Shown: positions 10,031-20,974 of the stretch, piece after piece
Layout of the letters: every line of letters begins with the position of its first letter
Numbering within the stretch: position 1 is the first letter of the stretch
Assembly (NCBI GenBank): GCA_003427395.1
Contig: BFEA01000482.1
Coordinates: 195,196 to 242,958, forward strand
Direction: 5' to 3'
DNA: 47,763 bases
DNA from: Chara braunii
Lineage: Eukaryota; Streptophyta; Charophyceae; Charales; Characeae
The notes under the pieces: generated by a model
The model's database searches: none
What the model was told of the DNA's origin: nothing
The model's input: only the letters and a program-made list of their open reading frames with translations
Position numbers and translations under genes: made by a program

Positions 10031-10790
10031 TCACTGAGGGGTGGATGAGTCAGGTTCTGCCACGTAGACAAGAAAGAGATTCTGATGGTCAGTCTGTTTA
10101 GACAAGTAAAATTTTATTGCCTTCAGGCAATAGCAATTTGTTTTAGGGTGATAATCAGTAAGTAAGAAATAAGGTCGAAGCTCACCCAATTCAGTTTTCA
10201 ATTGGATATTGGGCACAGCCCAGTCAATACATGGATTAGTAGCCCTCAACCACGTAAGGCTCATAACCAGATAAAAGGGTAAATGTGGAAACACATAGAA
10301 GTTCAGACTGCGTTTGACTTTTGCCTTTGCATCAAAGGTGATTAGCACACCCTTCAGGACCTGCTTGATTATGACAGATTAGGAATTCCAACCTGTATGC
10401 TCAGAGGATGCTCAAGGTTTGTGACCTTGAGTCCCAGATGGAGTTTTTCAACTCCATTTGGGGAAATAAAATTCCTTGTAGCTCCACAGTCTAGCAGTGC
10501 TTTCATTTTGGTTCTGTTAATTAGAGGTTTGAGTAAGAGCATATCTGATTTCACTTTCTTCTTCTCTTTTAACTGCAGACGGAGAGTACATAGCTCATCA
10601 GACTTTTCCTCGGACAAGGGTTCATCCAAGAAAGGTTATGCATGCAAAGAGTCAGTTGCAACCTTACCACAATTAGGCTCAGAGACTGATTCACCTTCAA
10701 AAAAAGGTGAATGTAGTTCAGCAGGGGTGGCTACTACCTGTGCTGGTCTATTAAGTTTTTTGAATTGTTAGTGCCCAAGTGGGGCAGTCC
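10031..10790 (-). pseudogene. Retropepsin-like protease remnant
   Basis: The frame at 10629-10369 contains MKALLDCGATRNFISPNG, the active-site region of a retrotransposon aspartic protease. The expected D-S/T-G is D-C-G here, so catalysis would be impaired even apart from the frame breaks. The frame continues to the left (10348-10031) with VFPHLPFYLVMSLTWLRATN and then TELGELRPYFLLTDYH, matching the flap-to-RT linker of Gypsy polyproteins. Confidence 0.8.
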
Positions 10791-12621
10791 TTCACAAAGT
10801 GCTTCTTAGCACATCTGAGGCGAACTTCCTGATCCTTTCTTTAGGGGAAAGTGGCAGGATCCATGGGATTAGCTGGACAGGTGACACCCTTTGGGAGATT
10901 GGGTACCTATGGGCCACCCGGGCGTTTGCCTGAACCCTTAGGATTAGTGGGCCTCTGGGGCTGAAACTGACTTTTGCCTCTCATCAAGCTTATCAAAGTC
11001 TGAGCCAAAAATAGGGCAGCCTGATCTGGTATGGCTCCTGATCTAGACAAGCTGAGGGAACAGATCCTCCCTGGTCAGATCTTGCAAAGTCATTATCAGA
11101 TCCTGCAATATACACTCCACCCTTTCTCTATCTCCAGTTCTGGGAAGAGGAGGTGCTTCCCCTTTGGGAAGAGGTCGAAGGTGGAGTGTGGTTTCCATGT
11201 CCAGCGCTGCCCTGTCAAAAGACATTTAGTCATTGTGACCTGCAATAAACAGGGCCTTGGCATATAATTGACATTTCGTTAAAACTGACATTTTTTTCTA
11301 AATTCACGAAATTAAGCGTATAAAAAAACAACATTTTTTTGTGTTTTTTTGTCCCCATGACGTCGAATGATCAGATCATCGGGTGTCGTGGTGACTCCCG
11401 ATGATCTAACCATCGGATGTATATTAACGGTACTTTACGTTGAGGCACATCAGATGGAGAAAGTGAGATAATCACTTTCTCACTCGATGAGCAATGAAAT
11501 TTTGACTAAGTCCACTTTCGTGAATTTAGAAAAAAATGTCAGTTTTAACGAAATGTCAGTTATATGTCTCTGGAGCAGCTCTGACAAACCATGTCAACTT
11601 ATCATGCTCAGACATTTCCAAACCAGGTGTGGAGGTTAGTTTCTCGCACACTATATAGAGCTTGGAGAGTGATCCACGACATTTACTTTGGCCGAGTCTC
11701 ACAAGCTCGTCATTTGCTTTGCGGGCCTTATCTGCAAACCTGGTTTCCAAACCCTGAAAGATGGCATCCAGACCAGTGACAACAATCCAATCATCCAATT
11801 GTGTTTGGGCCTTTGGCCTCAAAAGTTGCCCACTTCAATGCAGCCCCTGCCAGGAGGGTCACTGTGGCACGTACCTTGTCCACCTCTGGATAGGTATAGC
11901 CCCTAATATAAGACCTCATCTGGGATATCCAGTATGAGACGTCCACTTTGGGGTCTTCCCCAGTGAATTTCTCAGGCTGGGCCATCTTGGGAAATCGCAG
12001 CCCCGGATGCACAGTGTTGGAACTCGGTTCCCTTGTGGGGACAGTCCCAAGGACCTGCGCCACCTTCTCTTTTGGAGGAGGTGGTGGCGTCTTGGGAGAG
12101 CCAGGACGAGATGGTTGTGGTGTGGGTGTCGAAGGAGGGCTAAGAGGAAGAGGGACAGTAGTGTGAGGAGAGGGTACATGAGTAGGAGGGAAATGCCGGA
12201 AGAACTCTGATGACAACTTTTCCAACTTGTTGCCAATGGATGACAGTTGGAACTCAACTGCTGAGATCCGTTCATCCCAGGATGTAAAAACATCCTGGTT
12301 GTGAGCGGGTTCCAGCAGCAACAACTTTGCAAGATTTCGTGTGACTTCAGCCACGCGGGCGTCAAGAGGGATCTTGGCAATGCTGTCCAACAACTCAGAT
12401 TTTTTGCCTGCTACTTTTCCTCTCCTAGTTGCCTCTGCCTTCTCCTTTTTCATTCTCTCTACTTCCCGAACTGCATCTGCAGCAATTTTCTTCGTTGCTT
12501 TCAGGGCTGCGTTCACAAGATCTTCCTCGGTCAGGGGTTTCTATTCTTTCCTGCCTGGCTCAGGCTTCACGGACGTATCCCCGCCTTCAGCATGTCCCTT
12601 ACCCTTGTCCTCATTGGCCAT
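10790..12621 (-). pseudogene. Retrotransposon gag, interrupted
   Basis: The start codon is at 12621 (MANEDKGKGHAEGG). A TAG about 26 codons in, a one-base frame change near 11810 and the insertion at 11266-11561 break the frame. The N-terminal part has a helical Lys/Glu-rich region and a Pro/Ser linker (about 12040-12170); then FPKMAQPEKFTGEDPKVDVS and ALKWATFEAK mark the gag core. After the insertion the text resumes (ALFIAGHND, then the Leu-rich ECILQDLIMTLQDLTRED) and ends near 10830 with a damaged zinc knuckle, CAKKHFVKDC. Confidence 0.85.
11266..11561. mobile_element. Non-autonomous TIR element (MITE) inside gag
   Basis: Nearly perfect terminal inverted repeats of about 44 bp begin AATTGACATTTCGTTAAAAC on the left and, reverse-complemented, AACTGACATTTCGTTAAAAC on the right; both continue through TGACATTTTTTTCTAAATTC. 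The element is 296 bp, has no coding capacity and contains an inner palindrome (GATCATCGGG with CCCGATGATC). It is flanked by ATAT on both sides; because the flank is ambiguous, a TA duplication (Tc1/mariner, Stowaway style) fits equally well. The gag text is continuous if the element and one target copy are removed. Confidence 0.93.
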
Positions 12622-12645
12622 AATGGTCTTCTCATAAATTTATTT

Positions 12646-12676
<31 letters not shown>

Positions 12677-13299
12677 TATCATTACCCTTCACACGCAGAA
12701 CACACATAAAAAAAAATTAACTGTGTTGCAATAACCCGTTCATTATGCTTTGTGGAATGTCTTAGGGCCTCGCCCGACCAGAACTCAGCCTCAGGCCGAA
12801 GGGGCAAAAGACCCCCCGAAGTTGTGCCAAGGTCTAAGTGCCCGACAGTTGACTTAGTCTACTGTCAGAGGCCTAACAATCGAAGTCAAGACGGACCCAG
12901 CCCAGGCCACCGGTCAGACACACTCACTTGTTTGTATGCAAATACCAAGACAGCATCATGACCAAGTGGAAGTCTGCAACTGTACAAAATTCAGGCCCTT
13001 GACTGTGAGTTAATCTGCACAATTGTGGGTGGGAGACTTGAGGTCAATTTGCCTTGTCAAACAGTACATAAGGCGTGGTCTCCAGGAAGTCAACATTCAG
13101 TCTTGCTATGCTGCTTCGACGCTAGCTTGACGTTGGTTGGACGAAGGGGGATTCTTAAGAACCCGTGGTTAGATTGTGCGAGGAGGCAGACTTTAATAGG
13201 CCTTCTCTGTCAGTTGCTCAGCGAGATACACGGAGCCGGACCAGAGCTGAGTGACATGTTCACGGGCAGTTCAATCTGCTTGTTGCAGAAGATGAACTG
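12622..13299. other. Spacer between two divergent retroelement gag genes
   Basis: It holds an A run of about 25 bases (from about 12652) and a small hairpin GACAGTTGAC/GTCTACTGTC at 12844-12866. Being between two head-to-head gag genes, it should contain 5' LTR or leader sequence of one or both elements, but no repeat pair within the window confirms this. Confidence 0.4.
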
Positions 13300-15130
13300 A
13301 AGGTCGCTGAGACTGTCGCTCAGATGCTGGAAACTGGAAATCAAGTTGAAAAACTCGTAAAAGAAGGGTGAATAATCCTTGATCGTTATGTCACCAAGTA
13401 GTTGGATAAGATGGACCAAAAGAGAAAAACAAGGGAAGAAGAAGGGAAAGAAAATAAGGTAGAACTTGAACTATCTGAGTAGATTTTGGAGGAAAATACT
13501 AGGCAACTAGAAAACACGCCGAGGGAAGAAAGGAAAAAAAATAGAAGAATATCGGAGAAAGTAGGAAGAAAAGGAACAAGGATAAAACAATGATGGAAGA
13601 GCTAAGGCAAAATTTTCATTATGAAGAAGCAGAAACTGAGTTTGCATTCGTTTTGCAGTACATAATGGCTTATCATGTCCACCTCGAGAGAAAGATAGAC
13701 AACAATGCTGCCTCATTAGAGACAATAACTAGACTTCTCAAGGGCAAGGATAAGGTAAAGATTGAGGAGGAGACCAGGGGGAAGGAAGTAAAGAAAAAAA
13801 AACCAGGAAAAACTCATGAAGGCTGCAATGAAGAGAATAACGTCGGAGAAACCCGAAGGTTCCAAGAAGGAACTTGAGAAGTCGGCGAAGAAAAAAAAGG
13901 AATCCGCAAAGAAAGAACCTGCCAAGGAAGCAGAAAAACCAAAGAAGAAGGAAAAAACGAAAATGAAATTGTCATTCACGTACAACAACAAAAAGGGAGA
14001 AAATTTGTTGTTATGGATCGTGGAAATCCAGACTTATTGCAATACCGCACCTGTTGAGCCTGTGAGTCAGGTGACCTTCTTCACGTCTTGCTGGAAGAGG
14101 GTAACGTCGGAGAAACCCGAAGGTTCCAAGAAGGAACTTGAGAAGTCGGCGAAGAAAAAAAAGGAACCCGCAAAAAAAGAACATGCCAAGGAAGTAGAAA
14201 AACCAAAGAAGAAGGAAAAGGTGAAAATGAAATTGCCATTCACGTACAACAACAAAAAAGGGAGAAAATTTGTTGTTATGGATCGTGGAAATCCAGACTT
14301 ATTGCAGTACTGCACCTGTTGAGCCTGTAAGTCGGGTGACCTTGTCCACGTCTTGCTTGGGAGAAATGGCCAAGGAGTGAGTCATGTCCGAAGCTAGCGC
14401 TGTTGGCTTCGAATACATTGGTGAGTGGGTTAAGACCCTGACACTCAAGCAATTTCTCCAGAAAATAAAGGAGAGGTTCCTTGACAAGACCATGGGCGAT
14501 AAGGCCTTTGACGAACTCACCACAATAGGGCAGCGTTGGACGTCTGTGGATGGGTTGTCTTGTGAGGTGGATCGTCTTTTGCAGGTACCTGGACTGAACG
14601 TGCAGAACAACCAGGTCCTCTACATATACGCACGCGTTTCGCCCGAGCCGATTCGCGGACAACTCGTAGCCGAAGCGAAGTCTGAAAACTATCACTACAG
14701 ACGATTTTGCGATCTCGCTCTCCAGCGAGAGCAGATGACCGCGCAGGTAAAGGGAATAGTAAAATTTGGATCGGTAGGTGGGTATGACAAGCGTGTCCTT
14801 TGGCGGCAAAAGCGCCAGGACCACATGCTTGTTGTTTTTGATGATGATACCGTAAAAAATTTACCTCTCGACGAGTCGGAAGGAGGAGGTAATGGCGTCG
14901 GCGAGTAGAGAAAGGGTGACGTCGCTGTCATGGTGGCCAACAAGGGTGGCACCAACCAATCGTTTCCCCAACACCCCGGCATCGCATTCGGAAAACCGTG
15001 GGAAAAGATGGGCATGACACGAGAGGAATGCCAGTCCAAGATGGACAACCGCCAGTGCCTCAAGTATGGCATTGTGGGGCACGTGATAGCCTGATGCCCG
15101 CTGATTCGTAACCCAAAAGCGAGCAGCCAG
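13300..15130 (+). pseudogene. Gag remnant of a second Gypsy element
   Basis: A coiled-coil-like N-terminal region (QMLETGNQVEKLVKEG, later LEENTRQLENTPREER) is followed by a Lys/Glu/Ala-rich segment and the phrase MKLPFTYNNKKG. The gag core from about 14360 reads ASAVGFEYIGEWVKTLTLKQ, FLQKIKERFLDKTM, QRWTSVDGLS, VPGLNVQNNQVLYIYARVS and EPIRGQLVAEAKSENYHYRR. Near 15060 a zinc knuckle remnant (CLKYGIVGHVIA, stop, C) has lost one Cys. Frame defects include several TAG/TGA codons (one replaces the expected Trp before VMSEAS) and an internal duplication. Confidence 0.85.
13838..14365. repeat. 264-bp in-frame tandem duplication within gag
   Basis: ACGTCGGAGAAACCCGAAGG is at 13839 and again 264 bp later. 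Each unit encodes SEKPEGSKKELEKSAKKKK and ends in the MKLxFTYNNKKG segment and the phrase CACGTCTTGCT. The offset is 88 codons, so the duplication by itself preserves the frame. Confidence 0.9.
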
Positions 15131-15159
15131 TAGGAGGAGCATATGTTCCTACTGAGTTA

Positions 15160-15537
15160 AAGGGTTCAAAAAAAGGTAAGGCGTTAAATATCCCTTTCAG
15201 CCCCTCGACTCATTCGACAGAGATTGGATATTTTTCGGCACATCGTTCAGAACACCCTAACACTATTTTATGTTTTGTCTCCCTGGACGATTCCCTTGAC
15301 GAACTCGGAATTAGACTCATCGCTCTTAGGAGTTTGTGGGCTAAGAAAGCTAAGTTTAAGGGTGAATTAATGATCGCGGATATTGAGATTGCATATACGC
15401 GAGTAGGTGCTCTATTAGATTCAGGATCAACGAGGTCTTACATCTCAGAGAAGGCAATTCGTAAGTTGCATATGGGAATGAAGGTAAGAGACTTACCTAA
15501 ACCTATTACGTCTATGTTGGCTGACAAGAGCACGATC
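15160..15537 (+). pseudogene. Protease remnant of the second Gypsy element, cut by a poly(T) run
   Basis: The frame runs through FKGELMIADIEIAYTRVG and ALLDSGSTRSYISEKAIRKL, an aspartic protease active site with an intact DSG. It stops at a T run of about 22 bases at 15538-15560. No RT or integrase of this element follows, so it is truncated or interrupted at that point. Confidence 0.8.
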
Positions 15538-16486
15538 TTTTTTTTTTTTTTTTTTTTTTTTAACACACCCCTTGCAATGCTAGTGGTGTGGGTAAGAGGA
15601 AACACCGCTAGGCATTGTAACTTGAAGTTTTTCGTACTTGTTATCTGCAAAATATCTAAGGGTGATTTTAGACTGAAAAGTATTCATTTACTTTTCCTTT
15701 CTTATGTATTTATCCCTCGATGCCAAAGCGTGATAGTGAAATCATCGGGGTAGTCTGAATACTATCCATCCGGCGGTCCTATGTACATGGAAAATTTTTA
15801 TTTCTGTTTTTTAGATTACCTCATGCAGCCATAAGTAATATGGTTTTTTCAACGGGATTAGTCTATGCGAGGTGTTTTATGGAATCCGTATAAGACTTCC
15901 AGAAGACGGTGTCTAACCCTGGTAAATTTGTTGTTCTCCACACACCTAAGCCTCTAATAAATCCAATCCCGTAAGCTTGTTGTTGTCGAATACCAAGGTC
16001 GTCGTCTGTCCACCTAGCGTAAGTCTAACAATTCGAGTACCATAGAGGGAGGTCATCCGTAAGGCTAGTCGCCACACTATGACTCAAAGAGGCCGACTCG
16101 GACCAAATAAGTGTCGGGTCTCTGTGTCCCAGATCCGGACGACGTGGAAACGTCTACCGGACGAGGTAATCCAAATGCTCACAATGACTCGAGAGAGACG
16201 CTGAAGGTTACTCGCGCGGTGAAAATACAAGGTATATCCGTAAAACACTCACGAGTCCGAGCCGTATTGGCCCGGAAATCCGCCCGAGTATTAGGGAAAA
16301 ATCCTTTCCCATTTCAAAGTAACATGATGAAGCTGATCCACTCGGTAGGAGTATTATCTCATACTAGCAAAAGTTGATCCGCTCCTCTAATAAGATCATC
16401 CTCATGTGTGTCGTGAACCAGCAGATACCTTGGGACTGTCAAATCCCACTGTGCCCCAGGCATCTGTGAATCAGAACAACGTTGTG
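15538..16486. other. Unassigned sequence after the poly(T) break
   Basis: Just after the T run an inverted repeat pairs TTGCAATGCTAGTGGTGT (15572-15589) with ACACCGCTAGGCATTGTAA (15602-15620) around a 12-base loop. The rest has short frames only (16111-16377 on the plus strand shows no motif). Confidence 0.4.
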
Positions 16487-16999
16487 TTAGTCGCGCAATT
16501 GTTCTATGAGTTCGTCCTCCTCATCTTGCCAAACATATTCGGAGAACGACTTAGTACGTAGGATGGTGAACCTGTTGGCACGCACCCTTCTCACATGATA
16601 TATACTAAAAAATTGACCTTGTCGTTCGTTTATCCAAAGTACGAGACGAACGAATATTAGCCTGATTTCAGGAATCTCGTTCATTCGAGGGTTTATCTCG
16701 TAAGGCCGCATCACTACTAAGTTCATGTTCGTGAAATCAGGTTCGGGCATCGGTGACGAGAACTCATCGTGAAAAATATCCAATCCAACCTTCGTCGTAA
16801 AGATAAAGCGTCTAGAGGTATTTCGTGCGCTACCACCCCAGAATCGTGGAATATCCTCATCTGAAAACAACTCATATGGGTTGTAGACAACTCGCCCTAT
16901 TCTATTTAACATCTCTCCACCGTGCTCCGGGGATGCGACCCTTTCTGCCGCTGTGTCGCGATTACGGAAAATATGAAAAAACGTCGTCCTTGCTGTCAT
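16487..16999 (-). CDS. Unrecognised 171-codon open frame, possible exon
   Basis: The frame starts at an ATG at 16999 that directly follows a strong acceptor (TTGTTTTTTTTCCAG on the minus strand), so it may be an exon with the ATG near its start or inside the protein. The product is charged and compositionally protein-like, with MTARTTFFHIFRNRD, VVYNPYELFSDEDIPRFWGG, FIFTTKVGLDIFHDEFSS and a C-terminal EYVWQDEEDELIEQLRD. No transmembrane segment, signal peptide or family motif was recognised. It sits between retroelement debris, so it could be a transposon gene, a captured exon or a lineage-specific gene. Confidence 0.4.
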   Translation of the reverse strand: MTARTTFFHIFRNRDTAAERVASPEHGGEMLNRIGRVVYNPYELFSDEDIPRFWGGSARNTSRRFIFTTKVGLDIFHDEFSSPMPEPDFTNMNLVVMRPYEINPRMNEIPEIRLIFVRLVLWINERQGQFFSIYHVRRVRANRFTILRTKSFSEYVWQDEEDELIEQLRD

Positions 17000-17299
17000 C
17001 TGGAAAAAAAACAACGGTGACTAAGTTAAAATTTTTGTCCACTAAGCATTATTCAAACATTCCTCTTCTCATTGGTCTGTGCTTCTTATGGCGCAGCCAT
17101 CCACGACAAGAGTGCCTAACTATACTTCGTTTAATTAGTAGGCACACGAACTGGGCATCTTTTGTCACCAGTTCTCCATGCGTTAGTGGTAACTATGATG
17201 GTCACTCAAAAAGAGTTACTAATTTTCAGTTTTTTCCCTGTATAAAGGTACAAAGGAAAAGTCGATCCAAATCCCTAACCGTCGCGCGTCCCACTTTCT

Positions 17300-20060
17300 A
17301 GGAAGTGGTATGGAGTACTCCTCCTCCTCGCCCGAGCCAGAACTCGGATCTCAGAAGCCGAGCCATCTCCACCGAGTCGGCAAAGCACTCCCCCGTTAAA
17401 ACGGTCCACTTCGGGTCGATAACAGGACCGGCTCCTAAAGCAACAAACCCCCACCCCGAATTTCTTCCTAGAGCGAGAGAGCCCTCAGACTCAGAATCAT
17501 AACGACTTCCTTTGACCTCCACACGAAGGAACGACTTATTAGAAATATAGATGAGGAAGGAGTTAAAGTCGAGACTCATGAGAGGGTCATTCGAGATAGA
17601 AAGCGAACCTTAGGGATAGCTAAATTTATTCATGTTCCGCTTTCTTCATGTTCCGCATTTCTTTTTTTCGACCCCGGTTACTTTCCTCATCATAATTTGA
17701 CTGTTACTTTATCATACAGGTGAAGGCATCACAGAGAAAGGGTAGAAGAAACATTCAACGTTTTCACAATTTCACTCAGCAAAACTTGAGTTCCCCTTTC
17801 AACACTTTTCTCTTTTCACACACCTGCATGCAAGGCAACGTCAATATTTAACGAGTTCAACCGCAAACGCATAGTCCAAGTCAGACCCAGAGTCCCACAC
17901 AAACATGCCCCGTCACACTTGTTTTTTTCTTTCAAACTTTCCCTGAGCACCCAAAGAAAAAGAGAAGGGTCATACAGCGTGGGGGTGCACACAGGTGTGA
18001 GGGATTCGTGCCAACCACTGACCTTGAGTAGCGTAAAGCCTGACTAAGACCTCGTATAAGAACTTAAGTCACCGGCGTGCCTCGTCTAGGGGACCGCTGC
18101 TTCAGGCATAAATTGCGCGGGTTACTAGTCCCGGTCGACACCCAACTGACTAATATTTTCTGCGGCAATCCCAGATACGAAGGCGGTAAGTCCCACGAGT
18201 CTCACTTAGCTCCAAGCGGTCCCACGTCTGCGCCAAATAATTCTAAGTGGTCCGCGTTGGTACCAACTAGTACCAAGTGATTCTCGCCGATGCCCATTAC
18301 TGCCAGGTGGTCCTGGGTAGTCCCATGTCCTTCCTTTTCCCTTCCAGTTGATGTCGTTAATCAATACAGCCTCCCCTGGTTCTCAAAAAAAAAAAAAGGG
18401 ATCGCCTGACTCACTCACGTGCCCCACCGGTCTCACTTCTCCCACCTGGACAATGTACGACGCCCCGCCTTCTGCTGACGTCGAGGAAAAAAAAATAAAT
18501 GTCACTTTCTCACTGGTTCTCACTCAAAAGCGGTAATTATTGACGTCGTTGTCGACGGCCAGCACTTCCCCTCCACCTAGTTTATCCTGACGGCCATGAA
18601 TTTCAGCAGAATAATGCTGCCAAAATTATTGTCGTTGGCGCCAGAAAAATTCGGCAACACTTCCCCACAGGAATGGGAAAATAACTTGTCGCAGGTTGGT
18701 TCCGCCTGGTGCCGCCGCCAACAGCCTAGCCGCTTGCCGCTTATCGCCATAAAAATTCGGCAGCTCCTCCCCACGCAGGTGAAAAAACAGTTTGTCGTAG
18801 ACCTGGTACCGCATCAATAACCTTGCCGCCACTTACCCGTCGTGGTAAAATTTTGGCAGCATCTCCCCACTAAAGTGGGAAAAATGGATGACAAAAATTA
18901 GTAAAATTTGGGCCCCTGGCCCAAATTTCACCGAGCCGCACTGTCGTAGTTCCGCAGCGTCCCTGGGTCAGTCCCGTGGGACCATCATCAGTCAGAGGGG
19001 AGGGAAGCAGAGTGCTCCCTGCCTTGGCTTTGGCAGCCCAACTCCTCTTCTCACGCTCCTCCGTAGATCTCCAGCCTCCACCCACGTTGCCTCATGCAGC
19101 ACCTCCAGCAACCAACATCACTTAAGTGTGCTCGTCACACACTAGCAGCACGAGTGCTTTGTGTGGCAGCTGAGGGACAACTGTCTGTTTTATAGTGGTT
19201 GAGGAGGGTTGGACGTCACTCCAGCCCCCAAGCAAAATCGCGGGCTCATAGTGAGCCCTTGATCTAACCAAGATTCAGGGCTAACTTTGGCCACACCTCA
19301 GCCACAGCCTTAGTGAGGGCAGTTTATGTAACTGTCCTTATTTTTTTTTATATTTTTTTTCGAGCTATCTCGGAATTTCACAAGGTAGCTGGGCTTTTGC
19401 CATTTCCAAAAGTGTTTTTTTTTTTTTTTTTCTGATAAGGGGTTGGAGAGATACAACCCCTTTCAGTTTGATGTATCTGGACCCTTTTCCAGGGCAGATA
19501 CATCGGGAAAAAGGTTGTGCTTAGCCTTTTCCCTTTATGACCTTTTAGATTTCAGGCTCCCTCTAAAAAACGGGACCCTGACAGTTACCTCTAGTAGCCT
19601 CTGCCAGAGGTCGTATCACGTGAGGACAAGTGTCCTCACAGAAAAGAAAAGAAAAAAAAATCAGAAAGAAAAATAAAAATAAAGTTAATTCTAACTATAC
19701 TGCATCTGACCCTTACCTCAGCCATGTGCATGTTGCTGCATGCAACAGCCCTCCCACCCTTTTGCTCTGCCCTCCCATGAAAACGGGGAGGGTGGTTGTC
19801 AGTTTGGGAGGAGTAGGACCTCCCCCTCCCATCTCTCACGTTCCTCCTCTCTTCCCAACCCCCTCAATCCCTCCTTTACGCATGTACTGTGGGCCGCGAG
19901 ATTCAAGATCTTGTCGCCACAGTAAGTCTTCCCAAAACAAAGTGGGAGCATTTTTGCTCCCACACAATTTAAAAGACTGTTCTTCTTTCTTTCGTTCTCA
20001 CAAGGTTGTTGCCTCCTTCGTTTTGCTTCACTTTTTTTTTTTTTCCCCTCTCTTTTCTCT
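17300..20060. repeat. Large dispersed repeat unit, copy 1
   Basis: Blocks match copy 2 (21083-24500) in the same order and orientation. The first has GGAAGTGGT.TGG.GTACTCC and later CCTAAAGCAAC.AACCCCC (17309-17480). Others are a CACACAGGTGTG block (about 17980), a CGGCA-rich block (18600-18800), a block with GGGCTCATAGTGAGCCC (about 19240), a CTGATAAGGGGTT-GATACAACCC block (about 19430) and a block ending CGCGAGATTCAAGATCTTG (about 19900). A TTTTATAGTGGT phrase at 19188 could be a TATA element. On the minus strand both copies keep a short open stretch (GFVALG ... DSVEMARLLRSE here). Its nature is unresolved: LTR-like or a non-coding retroelement region. Confidence 0.75.
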
Positions 20061-20156
20061 TTCTCGTTCGCAGCCGTAGGGACACAGCTAGCAAAGAAAA
20101 ACGGGAAGGGATAAAACGAACTAAAGATGGCTGAGATAAAGGAAAGAAAAATCACT

Positions 20157-20974
20157 TGTCGAGCGCATCGGCCCCCGCCTTTTCTAGCGAAGAGGCGGGA
20201 GCCCTCCCGACCATGTCACGCTAGAGTTTAAACAAAACTAGAACAAAGAGACAACTCGGAGACGCTGCATAATTAATCCCGCGGACCGCCGAGACGGTCG
20301 AGGTCGCGGCGTCTCTTCGCCGCTCTAGCCCGATGCGCCAGTTGTACATCCCGCGGTCCCGTACCACAGGATAGGTTCCCTCGAGGCATAAGTTCGCTTC
20401 CCTAAGGGGTTGACATCACCCTTAGGGGCGTATCCCTACCGAGCTATTGACCCACGTGCGAAAGCTTTTACATGCAGTTGCAGAGGTGGGTCGGTCGAGG
20501 GCGTTTGCTCGCTCGCTGTAGTATAGGTACGCGCGTTTAAAACGCCTATTAAACTCGGACATTATCCGTTCCTTAGGGCGTTGATCTCCTAAGTACAAAG
20601 TGTACGCCGGTCGACAAGGATGGTATAAACCAAGCGTGAAACCTCATTGTCCCTTTAAACACTAGTCAAAAGAAAGTTGTAACAATCAAACATAGTTATA
20701 CCAAAAGGAACCGTATTTAGTCGATAGGAATGTATATCCTATCTGAAATGATAATCGAAAGAATTAAAATCATCATTAGGTATACAAAATCAAAATAAAA
20801 CTCGACCACCCCGGGTCGAACTCCACAAAAATCATACAGCCACCAACGAGGAGTTGGTTTTCAACAATAACATAGATGCTGTCAACAACGGTAGTCGGGC
20901 AACCTTAGTTTTGACTTGATGAGATGCGCTGCTTAAGTTATTCATTTCACCTATCACTGACCTAAGATTAGGCA
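20157..20974 (-). repeat. LTR-like repeat, left copy (candidate 3' LTR)
   Basis: It is collinear over about 800 bp with 28335-29127, at an identity I judge by eye to be 85-90%. Both copies begin TGTCGAG and end GCA on the plus strand, so the ends are TG...CA either way. Shared landmarks include TAATCCCGCGGACCGCCGAG, GGGGCGTATCCCTA.CGAGCT and CGTACGCCGGTCGACAAGG. No 5-bp target duplication was found at the outer flanks. Confidence 0.7.

Larger units (their letters stand above)
7131..12621 (-). mobile_element. Decayed Ty3/Gypsy retrotransposon, chromovirus-like
   Basis: Reading right to left, the order is gag, protease, reverse transcriptase, RNase H, integrase zinc finger and core, GPY/F module and a chromodomain-like end. 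This is the Ty3/Gypsy order. Every domain is recognisable but the frame is broken by many stops and shifts, so this copy cannot make its proteins. No matching LTR pair was found at either side. The gag portion carries a later insertion at 11266-11561. Confidence 0.9.
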
